The position numbers and the translations under genes were made by a program. A model generated the notes under the pieces. That model made no database searches. It was given only the letters and a program-made list of their open reading frames with translations, and was not told the DNA's origin. Below, piece by piece: positions 37,674 to 49,200 of a DNA stretch of 64,000 nucleotides. Each line of letters begins with the position of its first letter. Positions within the stretch are counted from its first letter, which is position 1. Origin of the DNA: Streblospio benedicti (taxonomy: Eukaryota; Annelida; Polychaeta; Spionida; Spionidae); assembly GCA_019095985.1 (NCBI GenBank), contig CM032660.1, positions 44,677,427 through 44,741,426 on the forward strand, given 5' to 3'.

Positions 37674-40600
37674 AAGTATTTTTGTTAATCAACACACAAC
37701 GTCAAACATTTTAATTATAGAGAGATTTTGCTGATTACCCAACGAACTTCCGTAAAATACTAATCAACGTTTTAAAAAATCGAACGTAGTCAAAGAGCTT
37801 TATTTATCTATCATTTTATTCATTAGCTATATTATAAACATAATATCATTATTTTTTAAGTACCCTAAAAACTAGATTAAATGTGCGCAGAGAACACAGC
37901 GTCAATAGAACAACGTTGACTCATGGGCAAAAAGATGCAATCAAAGCATTTAATTAGTGATTCACCCTACATCTATGATCTTGGCATGGCTAAAGTAAAT
38001 ATCTATAGACCATAGCTCAGCATTAACCTGTGATGCTGTGCTCTCTGATCACTTTTAATCTAATATAATCATGATACAAATGTGATAGTCATGTTTCAAA
38101 CATCATTGACACTATATTGGAATAATAAAATAGAAATAATTGAAATGGCTCTCTAGAAGATAAACTTAAATGGCAAAATGCCAATTTGGACACGGTTGAT
38201 GTTCACGAATCATGTAAGCAATGTACCAAATTTGAATGTTTTCTTACAATCATTAGCTCAGTAATTGTAGAAAACGTTGAAAATGGAACAAAAAATTGCT
38301 CAAATTTGAATCACTTTGCACAGTTTTGTAAAGTTTGGACAAAATCAGTTCACCAGTTAATGCTCTAGCTTGTCCAAAGACATGCATAGATACACACATA
38401 CACATGGGATTAAACGCAAGGCTTTACGCTGGCTGCTGAAGCCACGCAATAAATATTAGTATCACTTTCCTTTTAAAAAAAGAGTCTTATCACAGACCTT
38501 AACCTCTACAACACCAGCTATTGCACGAGCTCTGACTGAAAGTTTGCTGTTCTGTCTGCCTACGGATCTGCGTGTCTGCTCTCCTCTATGGTGTAGTCAT
38601 GTGTGTTGGTGGCTTTGAGCCTATTACTGGTAATACCTCATAAATGAGATACATGTGATTGTGATATATTGTTTAGATCTACTTGTTAACTTGTGTTCGT
38701 GTAATGTTGTTAGATGGACATACCGCAGTTGGTGAATATTGGTCGAGCATGTGAATCTTGCGATTTCAGACTGTGAATACTCAAAACATTGCCCTCAAAA
38801 CAAATAGGGATTTTTTTTTTCAATATTAAAGCAAATATATTATAGAACTTCTATAATATCTTTGATTAAAGGTAATATTTAAACGATTTAAAAGAAACTG
38901 AATTTTATTGCACTTTATAACAAATAAAAATGTAAGAATCATGGCGACATTTATTAAATGTAGGACAGCTTACAAATCTTTTGAAAAGATAAGATAGTAA
39001 ATAGAAGTTTTTTTTTAAAATGTAAATAATGAAATGCGTCTCTGCGCGTAAATGAAAGTACATATTATTTTGTAAATTTATAACATAATTTCAAAGATCA
39101 AAATGTCGACTGTGGTTGTTTTATTTTACAAAACATAAAAATGAAATAGGTATCATCCATGTTAAGAATATGAAACAACACAAAACATTAAAACACAAAC
39201 ACGCTACAGTTTTAAAATGATAGGTGCAATCTTTTAATTCCCTTTCTCTCCCCAAGTTCGAGTTAAACGGGGGCCAACTGCAATCGGATGAAGGAAGATG
39301 TATAAAATGCACACAGCCCTAGTACCTAATTGTTTGCCTACATGGCTTTCAAAGCCTATTATTTCCCATGCATGTCAGGTGATGGCATTGTGCTATTGAT
39401 TTCAGTGTTGCTGTTTCAACGGTATTGATTTGTTGCCATTTACAAATTGGCTGCCGACCCCGTCAGATAACTATCTTCTCTTTCATCACGTGATCTGTAT
39501 CATTACAGTCGTAGTTCCAAATAAAACCACCTCTCTCATAGGACCATTTTTATTGTCCCAACACTTCGTATAATATGAAGACCATCATAAACCTCCAAAC
39601 TGAAACAACCTCTCTATCAAGAGTAGTTAAGGCCAGCCCCGGGTGGTCTTGGTAGAGAAGCTCTACTACATTTTCGAAGCTCCATTACAAGATTATGATT
39701 GACGCCTTTGGGAAGGTGATTTGCACCTACTAGCAAGCACTTCAATCTGGCTTTTGTAAATAGGTTTTGTTTAAAGTAGTACAATTGCTTGTGAAGACAA
39801 TACAGTTTGAATATTCATCACCGTGTACCCGCCTATTGGCATCTATCCCTGCAACTGTGATCCAGAAGAACCTCTCTATTAAGACCACCCAAGCCTCAAT
39901 TGTTCACAATAGGTAGGTGGTCGTTATATATGGAGGTTTGCGATGGTCTCTTTATGGAGTTCGGGATTGCAATAAAATGGTCTTATCCGAGAAGTGGTAG
40001 CAATGAAAATGTGATATTAATTGGGCGTTATAGCTGTGACGGCTACAGTGATACATCACACTCAGGTTTTTCTGTACAGCTCATTTGTCTGTGAGATGTG
40101 AGAGATAGACTGCTCACACCTCAAAACAGCACAGACACAAGTTTGGAACAGACTCCTTGCATGTCTAGGATATTGATTGTTCAAACAATCTATCTCTTTG
40201 CCCATATATCATCTGTCAATCACCATTTCTACAGCTTAAATACGCAAAGTTTGTATTACATGTTGTCTACTTCACAAGAGCCATGCTAGTCTTCTAATAT
40301 CATAGAATATTTAGGCCTAAATACCAAAGGCCAGGAACCCTTATGTAAAAGGTGTGTTGTGGTTACATGGGATTCCCCACCACCAAGACGTAGAAAAGCA
40401 GCAACATTCCTTCCCATATATAAGTGGCAGCACTAACACTCGTGGGCATTCTCCAGTGATGCCTTTCAGTTCAGTATCTAGGTCTATACAATATATTATA
40501 TCATTTACGTGAAATAAAAATGTCTAATGATAAAAATACACACACCACAACACTAAGTCTAAATAAAACGTCTTCTTCCTTAAAAACTAAAATCATGGCT
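37674..40600. other. Spacer with repeats between kinase and four-pass protein genes
   Basis: AT-rich. It holds the second arm of the direct repeat (39347-39673) and AGACCACCTC-type palindromic repeats at 39515-39675 and 39855-40010. No gene seen. Confidence 0.45.
39347..39673 (+). repeat. Direct repeat, mate at 33771-34106
   Basis: See 33771-34106. The most similar part is the first 150 bases, containing TTGCCATTTACAAATTGGCT in both copies. Confidence 0.65.
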
Positions 40601-40611
40601 CTTAATCACAC

Positions 40612-42183
40612 CTACATGTGGCCACTTTGGACCAATAGTGCACCACTCCCCCGCCTATCATCAGCCATAGCCTGATCCTGCTCTCCAAGATCAGCCATAT
40701 TGAATGCGTTATCATCATCAGGCGCCCTCTGACGACAACGGCAACAATGACAGTAACAGGTGACCACTTTGCCGACTCTGAGCAATGACCACAAACAGAC
40801 CATGGTCTCCACGACGCCCACCACAAGCATCACGCCATTCAGCGCGAGGGCCACGTACCGGTCAGTCTGCCATGTGGACGTACGGTACAAATGGTCATCA
40901 TTCTGGTTACGGTTCTCTTCCGGGATGAAGTCGCTGGCTGTTTGGTCGTCAGTGGAGTTCCAGCCACCTCCATAGCCGCTGTCTTGCTCTGAAGGCAGCC
41001 AGGTATTCTGATAGGCTGCTGTGGATTTATTAGCATACATAGTGAGGTTGTAGTGCGGCTTTGGAGCAAAGTTGGCGTCACGGTGGTTTTCGTAGGAGGC
41101 AACCGTGTGGCCGTGATACCCTCTCCTGTCTTCATAGAAATGATAATCGAAGACGATCGCTGCAAACGAAATTGCAATCACCAAGATTGCAAGCAGTGCC
41201 GTCCAGACACACAGCCCTAAGAAGAGGTGCAAATAGCAGCGGTCGCGCCGGTTGCCCCCGTGCAAAGGGGTCGTGGCCCCCAGGCCCCCGGTGAAGAGGA
41301 AGAAGATAGTGGCCCACACACCGTGGCCCATCCAAATGAAGAAGGAGTAGAAATAGAGGGCGGCCATGTAGGCCGAGAACATGATGACCCCGAGGCAGAT
41401 CTGGAAGACTCCCAGCAAAATAGACAGGTGGTCTACTTCGGGTTGCGCTTGGGACGTTGACGGTGGGGGCTCTTGATCTGGAAGGAGCACTACTGCATTC
41501 AGGCTATGGGGCTGCTGAGGAGATTTTTGTTGTTGCTGCTGCTGAGGTGGGGACAGTGGAGGTGGTGGTAGTGGCAACTCCTGCCTTTGCTGCTTTTGCT
41601 GCTGTTGATGCTGTTGTTGCTGTTGTTGTTGTTGCCGATGTCTTTGTTTCAATTCTTGTTGATGCTGCTGTTTATGATGTTCCCTATTTTTTTGCTGTTG
41701 ATGTTGATGTTGCTGCTGCTTCTGCTGCTGTTCCTTCTTTTGTTGGTGTTGCTGATTTTCATGCGGATGTTGTTGTTGCTCCTGCTGTTTCTTATGGTGT
41801 TGCTTCAATTTTTGTCGCTGCTGCTGCTGCTTCTGCTGCTCCTGCTGCTCCTGCTGCTGCTGATGCTGCTTGTTTTGCTGCTGCTGCTGCTTGTTTTGCT
41901 GCTGTTGATTTTGATGTTGCTGTTGGTGATTTTGATGCTGATGTTGTTGTTGCTCATTTTGATGTTGATGTTGTTGTTGCAGTTGTTTCAATTTTCGTCG
42001 CTGCTGTTGCTGCTGTTGCTGCTGCGGCTGCGGCAGCGGCTGCAGATGCAGCTGTTGTTGTTGCCGCGGCGGCGACAGTGGCGGCTGCTGCTTGTGTTGC
42101 TGCTGCTGATTTTGTTGTAGCTGTTGCTGATTTTGTTCTTGCTGTTTTTGTTGAAGTTCTTGTTGTTGCTTCAGATTAGCCAT
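40612..42183 (-). CDS. Glutamine-rich four-pass membrane protein, MS4A/CD20-like
   Basis: One uninterrupted 523-codon frame. Residues 1 to about 210 are almost pure Gln with His, Lys, Glu and Pro-rich interruptions (the DNA is CAG/CAA repeats). After a Pro/Ser linker come four hydrophobic segments: about 252-275 (ILLGVFQICLGVIMFSAYMA), 288-304 (VWATIFFLFTGGLGA), 317-343 (LGLCVWTALLAILVIAISFA) and 441-466 (ALALNGVMLVVGVVETMVCL). The long loop between segments 3 and 4 has several N-x-S/T sites (NLT, NKS, NST), so it is probably extracellular. The LGVFQI-LGV opening and the spacing resemble the MS4A family, but that match is by pattern only. A minus-strand acceptor just upstream (TTTCAATAG) suggests a 5'UTR intron. 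Such a long polyQ tail on a tetraspan protein is unusual. Confidence 0.75.
   Translation of the reverse strand: MANLKQQQELQQKQQEQNQQQLQQNQQQQHKQQPPLSPPRQQQQLHLQPLPQPQQQQQQQQRRKLKQLQQQHQHQNEQQQHQHQNHQQQHQNQQQQNKQQQQQNKQHQQQQEQQEQQKQQQQRQKLKQHHKKQQEQQQHPHENQQHQQKKEQQQKQQQHQHQQQKNREHHKQQHQQELKQRHRQQQQQQQQHQQQQKQQRQELPLPPPPLSPPQQQQQQKSPQQPHSLNAVVLLPDQEPPPSTSQAQPEVDHLSILLGVFQICLGVIMFSAYMAALYFYSFFIWMGHGVWATIFFLFTGGLGATTPLHGGNRRDRCYLHLFLGLCVWTALLAILVIAISFAAIVFDYHFYEDRRGYHGHTVASYENHRDANFAPKPHYNLTMYANKSTAAYQNTWLPSEQDSGYGGGWNSTDDQTASDFIPEENRNQNDDHLYRTSTWQTDRYVALALNGVMLVVGVVETMVCLWSLLRVGKVVTCYCHCCRCRQRAPDDDNAFNMADLGEQDQAMADDRRGSGALLVQSGHM
41530..42180 (-). repeat. CAG/CAA repeat tract coding polyglutamine
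   Basis: Imperfect trinucleotide repeats reading Gln on the minus strand, broken by His, Lys and Glu codons; the mixture of CAG and CAA indicates selection on the amino acid and not only slippage. The plus-strand Leu/Val-rich ORFs over this tract are shadows. Confidence 0.85.
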
Positions 42184-43213
42184 AGTGACCTATTGAAAAT
42201 CACGACGTTATGTTTCTATTGGACTTTTATTTACTGCTTAATCTGTTAATAAACTGCACGATAACAGTGCTGTGATATACAAAAGTAGAAGCCAAAAAAT
42301 GCGTATAACCAATTCAGAAAAAAACTCAAAAAAGTCAAATAAAACTTACAAATAATGTGGTTTTCCTACGAATGCCCAATAGAAAAAGTACACACAAAAT
42401 AGAGTACTGTGTAAGCAGTATAAGTAGCAAGCCATCCAACGTGAAGGGATCATAGTCGATTTATACTTTGCAAATATATGGCAACCACTGGACAATAGGT
42501 TCACAGCAAATGGAATAGTTCTGTATTTTCTAATGAACGGACAACGTGATGTGTAAAATAAACTTTGAGAATACCTGCTGCAGCTCAAATCATAAATCTA
42601 GCAAAACGGCTATACACAGTAGAAATTGTAGCACTGAATATACATTCTATGTTCAGTGTAAAAGCGATTCCTATATACCAACGATGCTCACACTAACATT
42701 CATACCCTAGTCCCCCTACCCCTACACCCAACAATTCTCTCTTGGTAGAAAATATCAAATGCAACTGTCGTGGATTGGGGGGGGGGGGGTCTTGGAAGAA
42801 AAAAAATTATTTAAATCACAAGCAAAATTGACAGCTATTGTTATTACTACTTGTTAGACCCTACATTTGCTGAAGCTACATTTACCCGAATCCCATAGAA
42901 GTTCCACTAAAAAGCACTTTCTTCGCGCTGCATTGGCAGATTGACGAAGCGCAGGGAGCACGCTCCTCCTTTAAAAAATATCATTTTCATGCGTTTGGGG
43001 GAATTTCTGCAAACCTGTGAAGTACAAACCTCACTCAATCCGACAGGCACGACACAAAAAAACGTACGCGCAAAAAGAAAGAAGAAAAAACAAACAAACA
43101 AAACAGACATAAATTTGCCAGCATGTTTTACAAGGGACACTCACATAAAATGTTGTTCTCAGTCACACGGATGTGTGGGCGCCAAGGTCAAATAATAAGG
43201 CCCATAATTTCAG
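42184..43213. promoter_or_regulatory. Divergent intergenic region, putative shared promoter
   Basis: About 1.1 kb separates the ATG of the minus-strand four-pass gene from that of the plus-strand GIY-YIG-like gene. No ORF in it is protein-like. A head-to-head arrangement this close could share control elements, but I see no clear TATA or known operator. A G-run lies at 42778-42789. Confidence 0.35.
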
Positions 43214-43282
43214 GGTAAGCAGCAGCAGCGTACAGCCTCCGGCAGCAGCCGCCCCCCTCCGCCCCCCACCACCGCCACCAAG

Positions 43283-46200
43283 ATGTCTGTAGCCAGGATC
43301 AACATCAAGAACATTGACTACTTCAAGTACAAGAAGCTGGTGATTGACGCTAACCGCGATGACTATCTCTTCTGCAGCAAGGAGGTGACTATTGATTTTT
43401 GTGCAGTAATCCTTCTCCTAAACAATGCACAAAACATATTATATTGCTTCTCTACAATCATACTAGTTCCGCCACTGAGCATAACCTTTTAACGTTTATA
43501 TTTTATTTCATATTCAAATAGAATGAAACCATTGAAAATTTCCTCAATTTAAATTAAATCAAAGACTTTCATAATGTGCCCCAGGTGAAAGGCCTGTGTG
43601 ACTGCGTGCAGACCCTGAAGTTCCGCGATGAGGAGTTTGATGACGACACGGACCGAGGGCGCTTTGAAGAGATCTGTAACTACTACCGCGACATCCTGGA
43701 CAGCAAGCGCATCGACCCCACCGACATGCGCATCAAGTCTGGCTGGTGGGGTGACCACAAGGTGGGGCACGCTCGCATTATATCAGAGCACGGGTATTCT
43801 CCCCTAGAGACGACTCGATATCTCTCCCAGACTATCTTGTTATTCATATGTGTAGTTTGCTCTTTGCCCAGATCCCTTACTGTTCGGTTACGCTGGGGGT
43901 GGTCTAACATTTGTTTACATTTTACAATGATAAGAATGTGAGAGCACGGGTATTCTTTACTATAGACTCCTCAATCTTCCTACCAAACTATCAACTTCTT
44001 CATATGTGTAATTTGCACTTATGGTATATTTCCGAAATCTTACGAAGCCAGCATTCATATCTATTGCTCACTATAGCGAAACCTGTAAATATGAACCATG
44101 GATCTAAATATGAAACCAACAGATAAGAGCTTTATTGGAACTTTCACGCGTGAAGATATGGGGTGAGGGGACATTACACATAGAAATAATATCATACAGA
44201 GTCACTTGAGATTCTATGTAAACACACCTTCCAACCCGAAAATTCATACAAGCTGAAGCCCCTGGTGCCGTGGTATTTTCTGATCAATATCTATACCTTC
44301 TGTCTCCGCCACAACTTGAACTCTCATAAGTCTATTGTGTCCTTATTTAAACATCTGAAGTCGGACTTATAACCTTCCCTCCAGAACTCGTACTCTGCTG
44401 GCAAGCTGAAGCCACTGGTGCTGCGCGAGGTGCTGTCTGCCAAGGCGCGGGAGTGGGAGCGCCGACGGGGCACGCCCGAACCCGCCGTCACTCGCATGCT
44501 GGACCACATCGACGGGCCCGGCATCTACGTGTTCAAACACAAGGAGCACCAGTGCTTCCAGGTACTACTATACGTCTCACATGTTGTTCCCGTCACTCTA
44601 AAACGTCTTGTGGGGCACAAGAGCAACGTTTGGCGTGTTCATGGAGCACCAGTGCTTCTAGGTAAAGTAGGACCGCCAGTTAGAACACCTGCTTTATAAA
44701 AAGATCATGTCTTACGGTCCATGCTTCATAAAAAGAACTACCATGAACCTCAATAATGAGTCAATATACACACCATTTCACTACTTTATAGTAGAATGAC
44801 GGACCTCTTGGTTGAAGTTCAACGTGGATTCTAGAATGATACCCTTGTAATGTTCAATAACTACACCCAAGTCCATTAATTACAAGATAGCCACGTGTCC
44901 ACATTTCCGACGGTCTCTTTGGTTTTGGTTTGAGTTTGTACTCCGCAGCCATCAATTTCTGATGCTTATTTGTTGGTACATGCTGGTGCCCAGGTCTGAT
45001 GGTGACTCTTCATTCTTGAGTGTATGGTGTACAATAAACGGGTGATCAGAGCTTTATTGAGTATCTGCCCCATGCATGACGCAAAAGTGTGGTGTGCTAT
45101 AACGCCAACTACACACTATATCCGTGTTTCCACCTTTCTGTTTGGCTGTAGAGTATCGGGCGAGCGGACAAGATCTTCGCGCGGGTCGCGGAGCGCCTCA
45201 AGATGGCGTATGAGGGTGCGCTGAATGAGCCGCTCGCCGCCCTGCTCATCATCTCCATGGAGCGCGACTGGGACTTCTACTTCATACCGGTCGGCGGCAA
45301 AGGTGGGTCTTGGTACCATATGTAATATATCTGGTTATTGGGGTTGGGGAGGATGTGTATGATAGTGGAGTGGTGGATGGGTTCTATGTCATCCTAACCT
45401 ATTTCGGGCTTATTATTCAACCCACAAGTTATTGAAAACCACTGGATAGAATTATGTGAAGTGTAAAAGAGGTTTGGGTAAACCGACGATGCGGTAAGAT
45501 AGAGACAGATCGTCTGTCACTGGCGATCATCTTTTCCATGCGGCGCCACTGTGTGTGCGTCTAGGAGGGATCAAAAGCGCATCTCATGAGATTGTAATTC
45601 ACACTAGCCCATCACCATGGTTTATGGGTACTGTGGTCGTCCGGGTTGCTACATGTTTACATTCAAAACTTCCTTTCCACCAGTTTTAACTTTGAAGTCT
45701 TCACACTTATTAGTAAACTGCTTTCCAAATTGTCACATCTTAGACAAGATATATAAACACAGCAGCTGGGTGGACATTATAAGCCAACCTGTCACAAAAT
45801 GACACCTGCTACATTCTAGTTGGTTTTGGCTTGATGTGGGTTACAGTGAATTATCAACATGTTATGTTTGTGCCGCGCAGACGACCAGCGCCTGCTGCGC
45901 ATCCTCGAGAACGACCTCATCCTCAAGCACGACTGCATCTGGCCGCACGGACTCAACTTCCGCCTGCACATAGACTCGCTGCTCGAGGTTAGATGGGGAA
46001 AGAGACAACAGATATTAACCCTTTTCTTGCTGATTAATCATTGATGCCTAATATTGAAGACTAGAATAAAGTAGAAAATAACCATTTTCTTGCTGATACG
46101 TCATTAATGCCTAACATAGACGACTAGAAAAAAGTAGAAAACTACCTTAGGTTTACCCATGATTAATGTCTGCTTTAGCGGAATGCAGTAACGTGTTGTA

Positions 46201-49200
46201 CGATCTACTACCAAAGAGCATTACCAATAGATCTACCGTCGTATGTTTCCTATAGTTCTCGTAAAAGTATTGAACAGGTGCGAAAACTATCTCTGCTACT
46301 ACTACGAACTACCATACACAATACATATATGCATAATAACAATTTCCTTTGCCCCTCGACCAGGTGTCGGAGTTCCGAAAATCATGTCTTCGCCACCACT
46401 GGCCGCCTGACTCAGACCAGCCCCAAGACGATGAGCTCGATCTCTCCAAACTCAGACTACAGGTGCAGTGTGCATATTATGTCATATTAATTTTGTATCG
46501 ACTCATATGATTCATATTTGACCAAGTGTTAAGCAAACTTATTCCTTACCAGTTGCATGACACGTATATGTCAAATGGGTACATATTTCATTTTGCAAGA
46601 ATGTGAATGGGTCAGTGTGGAGTGTCAGTGCAAGACCTACGGACAGCTCCGCTGCATTGTCAAAGAATAAAATTGAATTCACAAGCAAACTTCGGGGGAA
46701 AACACATGAGAATAAAAAGCTCTCCAGGGAGTTGAGTGTGAAGTCATGATGGATCTGTTGCAAATGACGGAAAGCTGGGTAAGCTACTGGCTAAAAGCCA
46801 ACTTCAAAATTCAAACATTCCATTGTTTTTCCCTGTTCAGGTGCACACGACAAATGAGGCACTGCTGGCACCGGCCGTCAAGAACGGAGATACGGGCAGC
46901 GCCAGCAGCAGTGCAGCCAGTACACCGAGTACAGTCAAAGGTGAGGCTCTAGAAGAGCTAGAACCATGATAGAAAGGTGAGACTAGCAGAGCTGGAACCA
47001 GTACAGGTGATGCTCTAGAATAGCTAAGACCCACAAAGGTGAGGCTCTAACTTGTCTAGTACAGTCAACGGCGAGGCTCTAGCATGTCTAAAACCATGAA
47101 ACGAATAGGCAGATACACAGGCGGCAACCTGTCTCTCCTTTTACAACCAAAAAATATTTTATTTTCATGGGATTTTCTGGCATGTCCGCCATCGATTGTA
47201 CATATAAAAACGTATGAGATCCCATGAGTGCGCTCCCCCCCCCCCCCCCCCCCCACACACACACCCCATTTTCTAAAATTTGGATCCCACAGTGAAACGT
47301 CTTTCTGGCACACATTTCACTGTGAAAGGTAGTATTCTGCAATATCCAATATACCTAACTCTGTGAATGGTTTCTTCCCAGCGAGCTTAGCATGCTGTTA
47401 TGTGAATATCTAAAACGGGTAAGAAAAGATGTTAAAACGTAGTTTTGTGTTTTAAATTTAGTCTAACTAGTCAAACACTTCAGTTTCATCCACCTCTCTT
47501 GTAGCGGCCCCTGAGCGTGTGGCCCCAACTCTCCCCACGAGCTATTTCGACGACATGGACTCGGCCTCGCAGGTGTCCGCCAAAACCTACACAGTGGACA
47601 TGCCCGGGATGTCAGCCGTCATCAAGGTGCGTACATCAATCAATCTGCCAATCAATCAGTGAATAAATCAGTCAATCAGTCTGTCAATCAGTCAGTCGTC
47701 AATCAGTCAGTCGTCAATCAAGCATCCAATCAGTCCGTCAGTCAATCAATCAGTCAGTCAATCAGTCAGTCAGTCAATCAATCAGTGACAGTTTGTGTAC
47801 ATGTGGAGGTTGTGCTGTTGTCGGGTACTTGTCATAGTCATAATTTGTAGGAATTATCTTTAAAAATATAATGTCCCTTACAGACCTTTATGCTGCATGT
47901 AGCATTCAAATCTTCAAATGTGCCCATGGCGCCTATTTTAAGAGGTACCCAGGACATTCATATATACATATATTTTATACACATTTTTTATAAATCTTGC
48001 AAAGCTCTACCATTTTCATATTGATAGAACAGACAAGAAACTACGTAAAAACTTTAATCGCATATTGAAAATTTAGATAATATACAGATTATATACAGAT
48101 ATAAAAAATAAGATACTCAGCTTAAGAAATTATATCACAGAGATTATTCAATATGTATGCCGTCAGTTTACAACAGTTTAGCAAGCTTTGACAATCTAAA
48201 GCTACATAATTATATGGCTAAGTTGACAAACCATGCGTTCATCTTACATAGTGAAAACAATGGTTGATAATCGTGATTTAAGAGGGTAACAACATATAAA
48301 CCGTCAGAAATCTGCCATTGTTCGGTGGTGGTCTTTCTCGTTGGTTTTTGACCATAATAGTCGGTTGGGGATGGTGAGTGAAAGCATTAAAAAGCGTAAG
48401 AGCGTTGGTTGTTAATAGGAAAAAGATAATTAAGTTGTCAAACCTCTACACCAATAGCATATATAAAAAGTTTTAAAATGCAAAATAATTTACAACAGCG
48501 CAGATGTTGTTCAGTATCACCAGGACAGTCGTACATAGTAGTATTATCAGAACAGTCAGTTCAAAACACAATGCAAACATCTATATGCCCTAGACGTACT
48601 AGGATCCGGTCAGTGTGCAGTGTGTGAGAGGAATCTGTTCAGTCTCGTCACCTCACAAACCAGTCTCCTAGCCTCGGTTAGCGAGGTCTTCAGGCTGGCC
48701 AGAGAAACCTTGCTACCTAAAAACACGAGGATACATAGTGTTAGCCCGTTGTTTGCTAGAGTTGGGGTGGATATAATATCAGATATTTCAAACTATTGTA
48801 TAACTGTAACTATATCTAAACCAGGTGTTGAAATATATGAAATTTTGCTCACGACCACTATGGCGGTGGTCATGAGTAACCGGCCCTGACAAATTATGGA
48901 TATTCCTTAATGTTGTTGATATTGTGGGTCCCAAAAAATGCAGCCTGCTGTCAGGCGTTGAACATTTGAAATCCGCTGGCCATGGCTAAAATTGGATGAC
49001 ACAGGACTGTCAGGCTGCTTCTAGTTTGTAAACACAAATAATGACCCAAGCTAATGCCATATGGGACTGAATACAAACTAAGAAGAAATTAATGAATTCA
49101 CTGATCGAACCAGGTTTTCAAAATAGGGATGATGCCGCAAACCTGTCTAGGGTAAACAATATTTGCAAAAAGGCAAACGCACTCCATCTACCACAGCTAT

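Noticed and set aside
41457-42179. Long plus-strand Ala/Val- and Leu-rich ORFs over the polyglutamine tract
   Set aside because: They are antisense readings of the CAG/CAA repeat; composition is a pure product of the repeat.
44418-44699. Alternative frame and read-through ORF over exon 3 of the GIY-YIG-like gene
   Set aside because: The exon ends at a good donor at 44561 and its frame joins the next exon in phase.
47637-47790. CRISPR-like or regulatory array of TCAATCAGTCAG
   Set aside because: Simple microsatellite with no unique spacers, in a eukaryotic intron.
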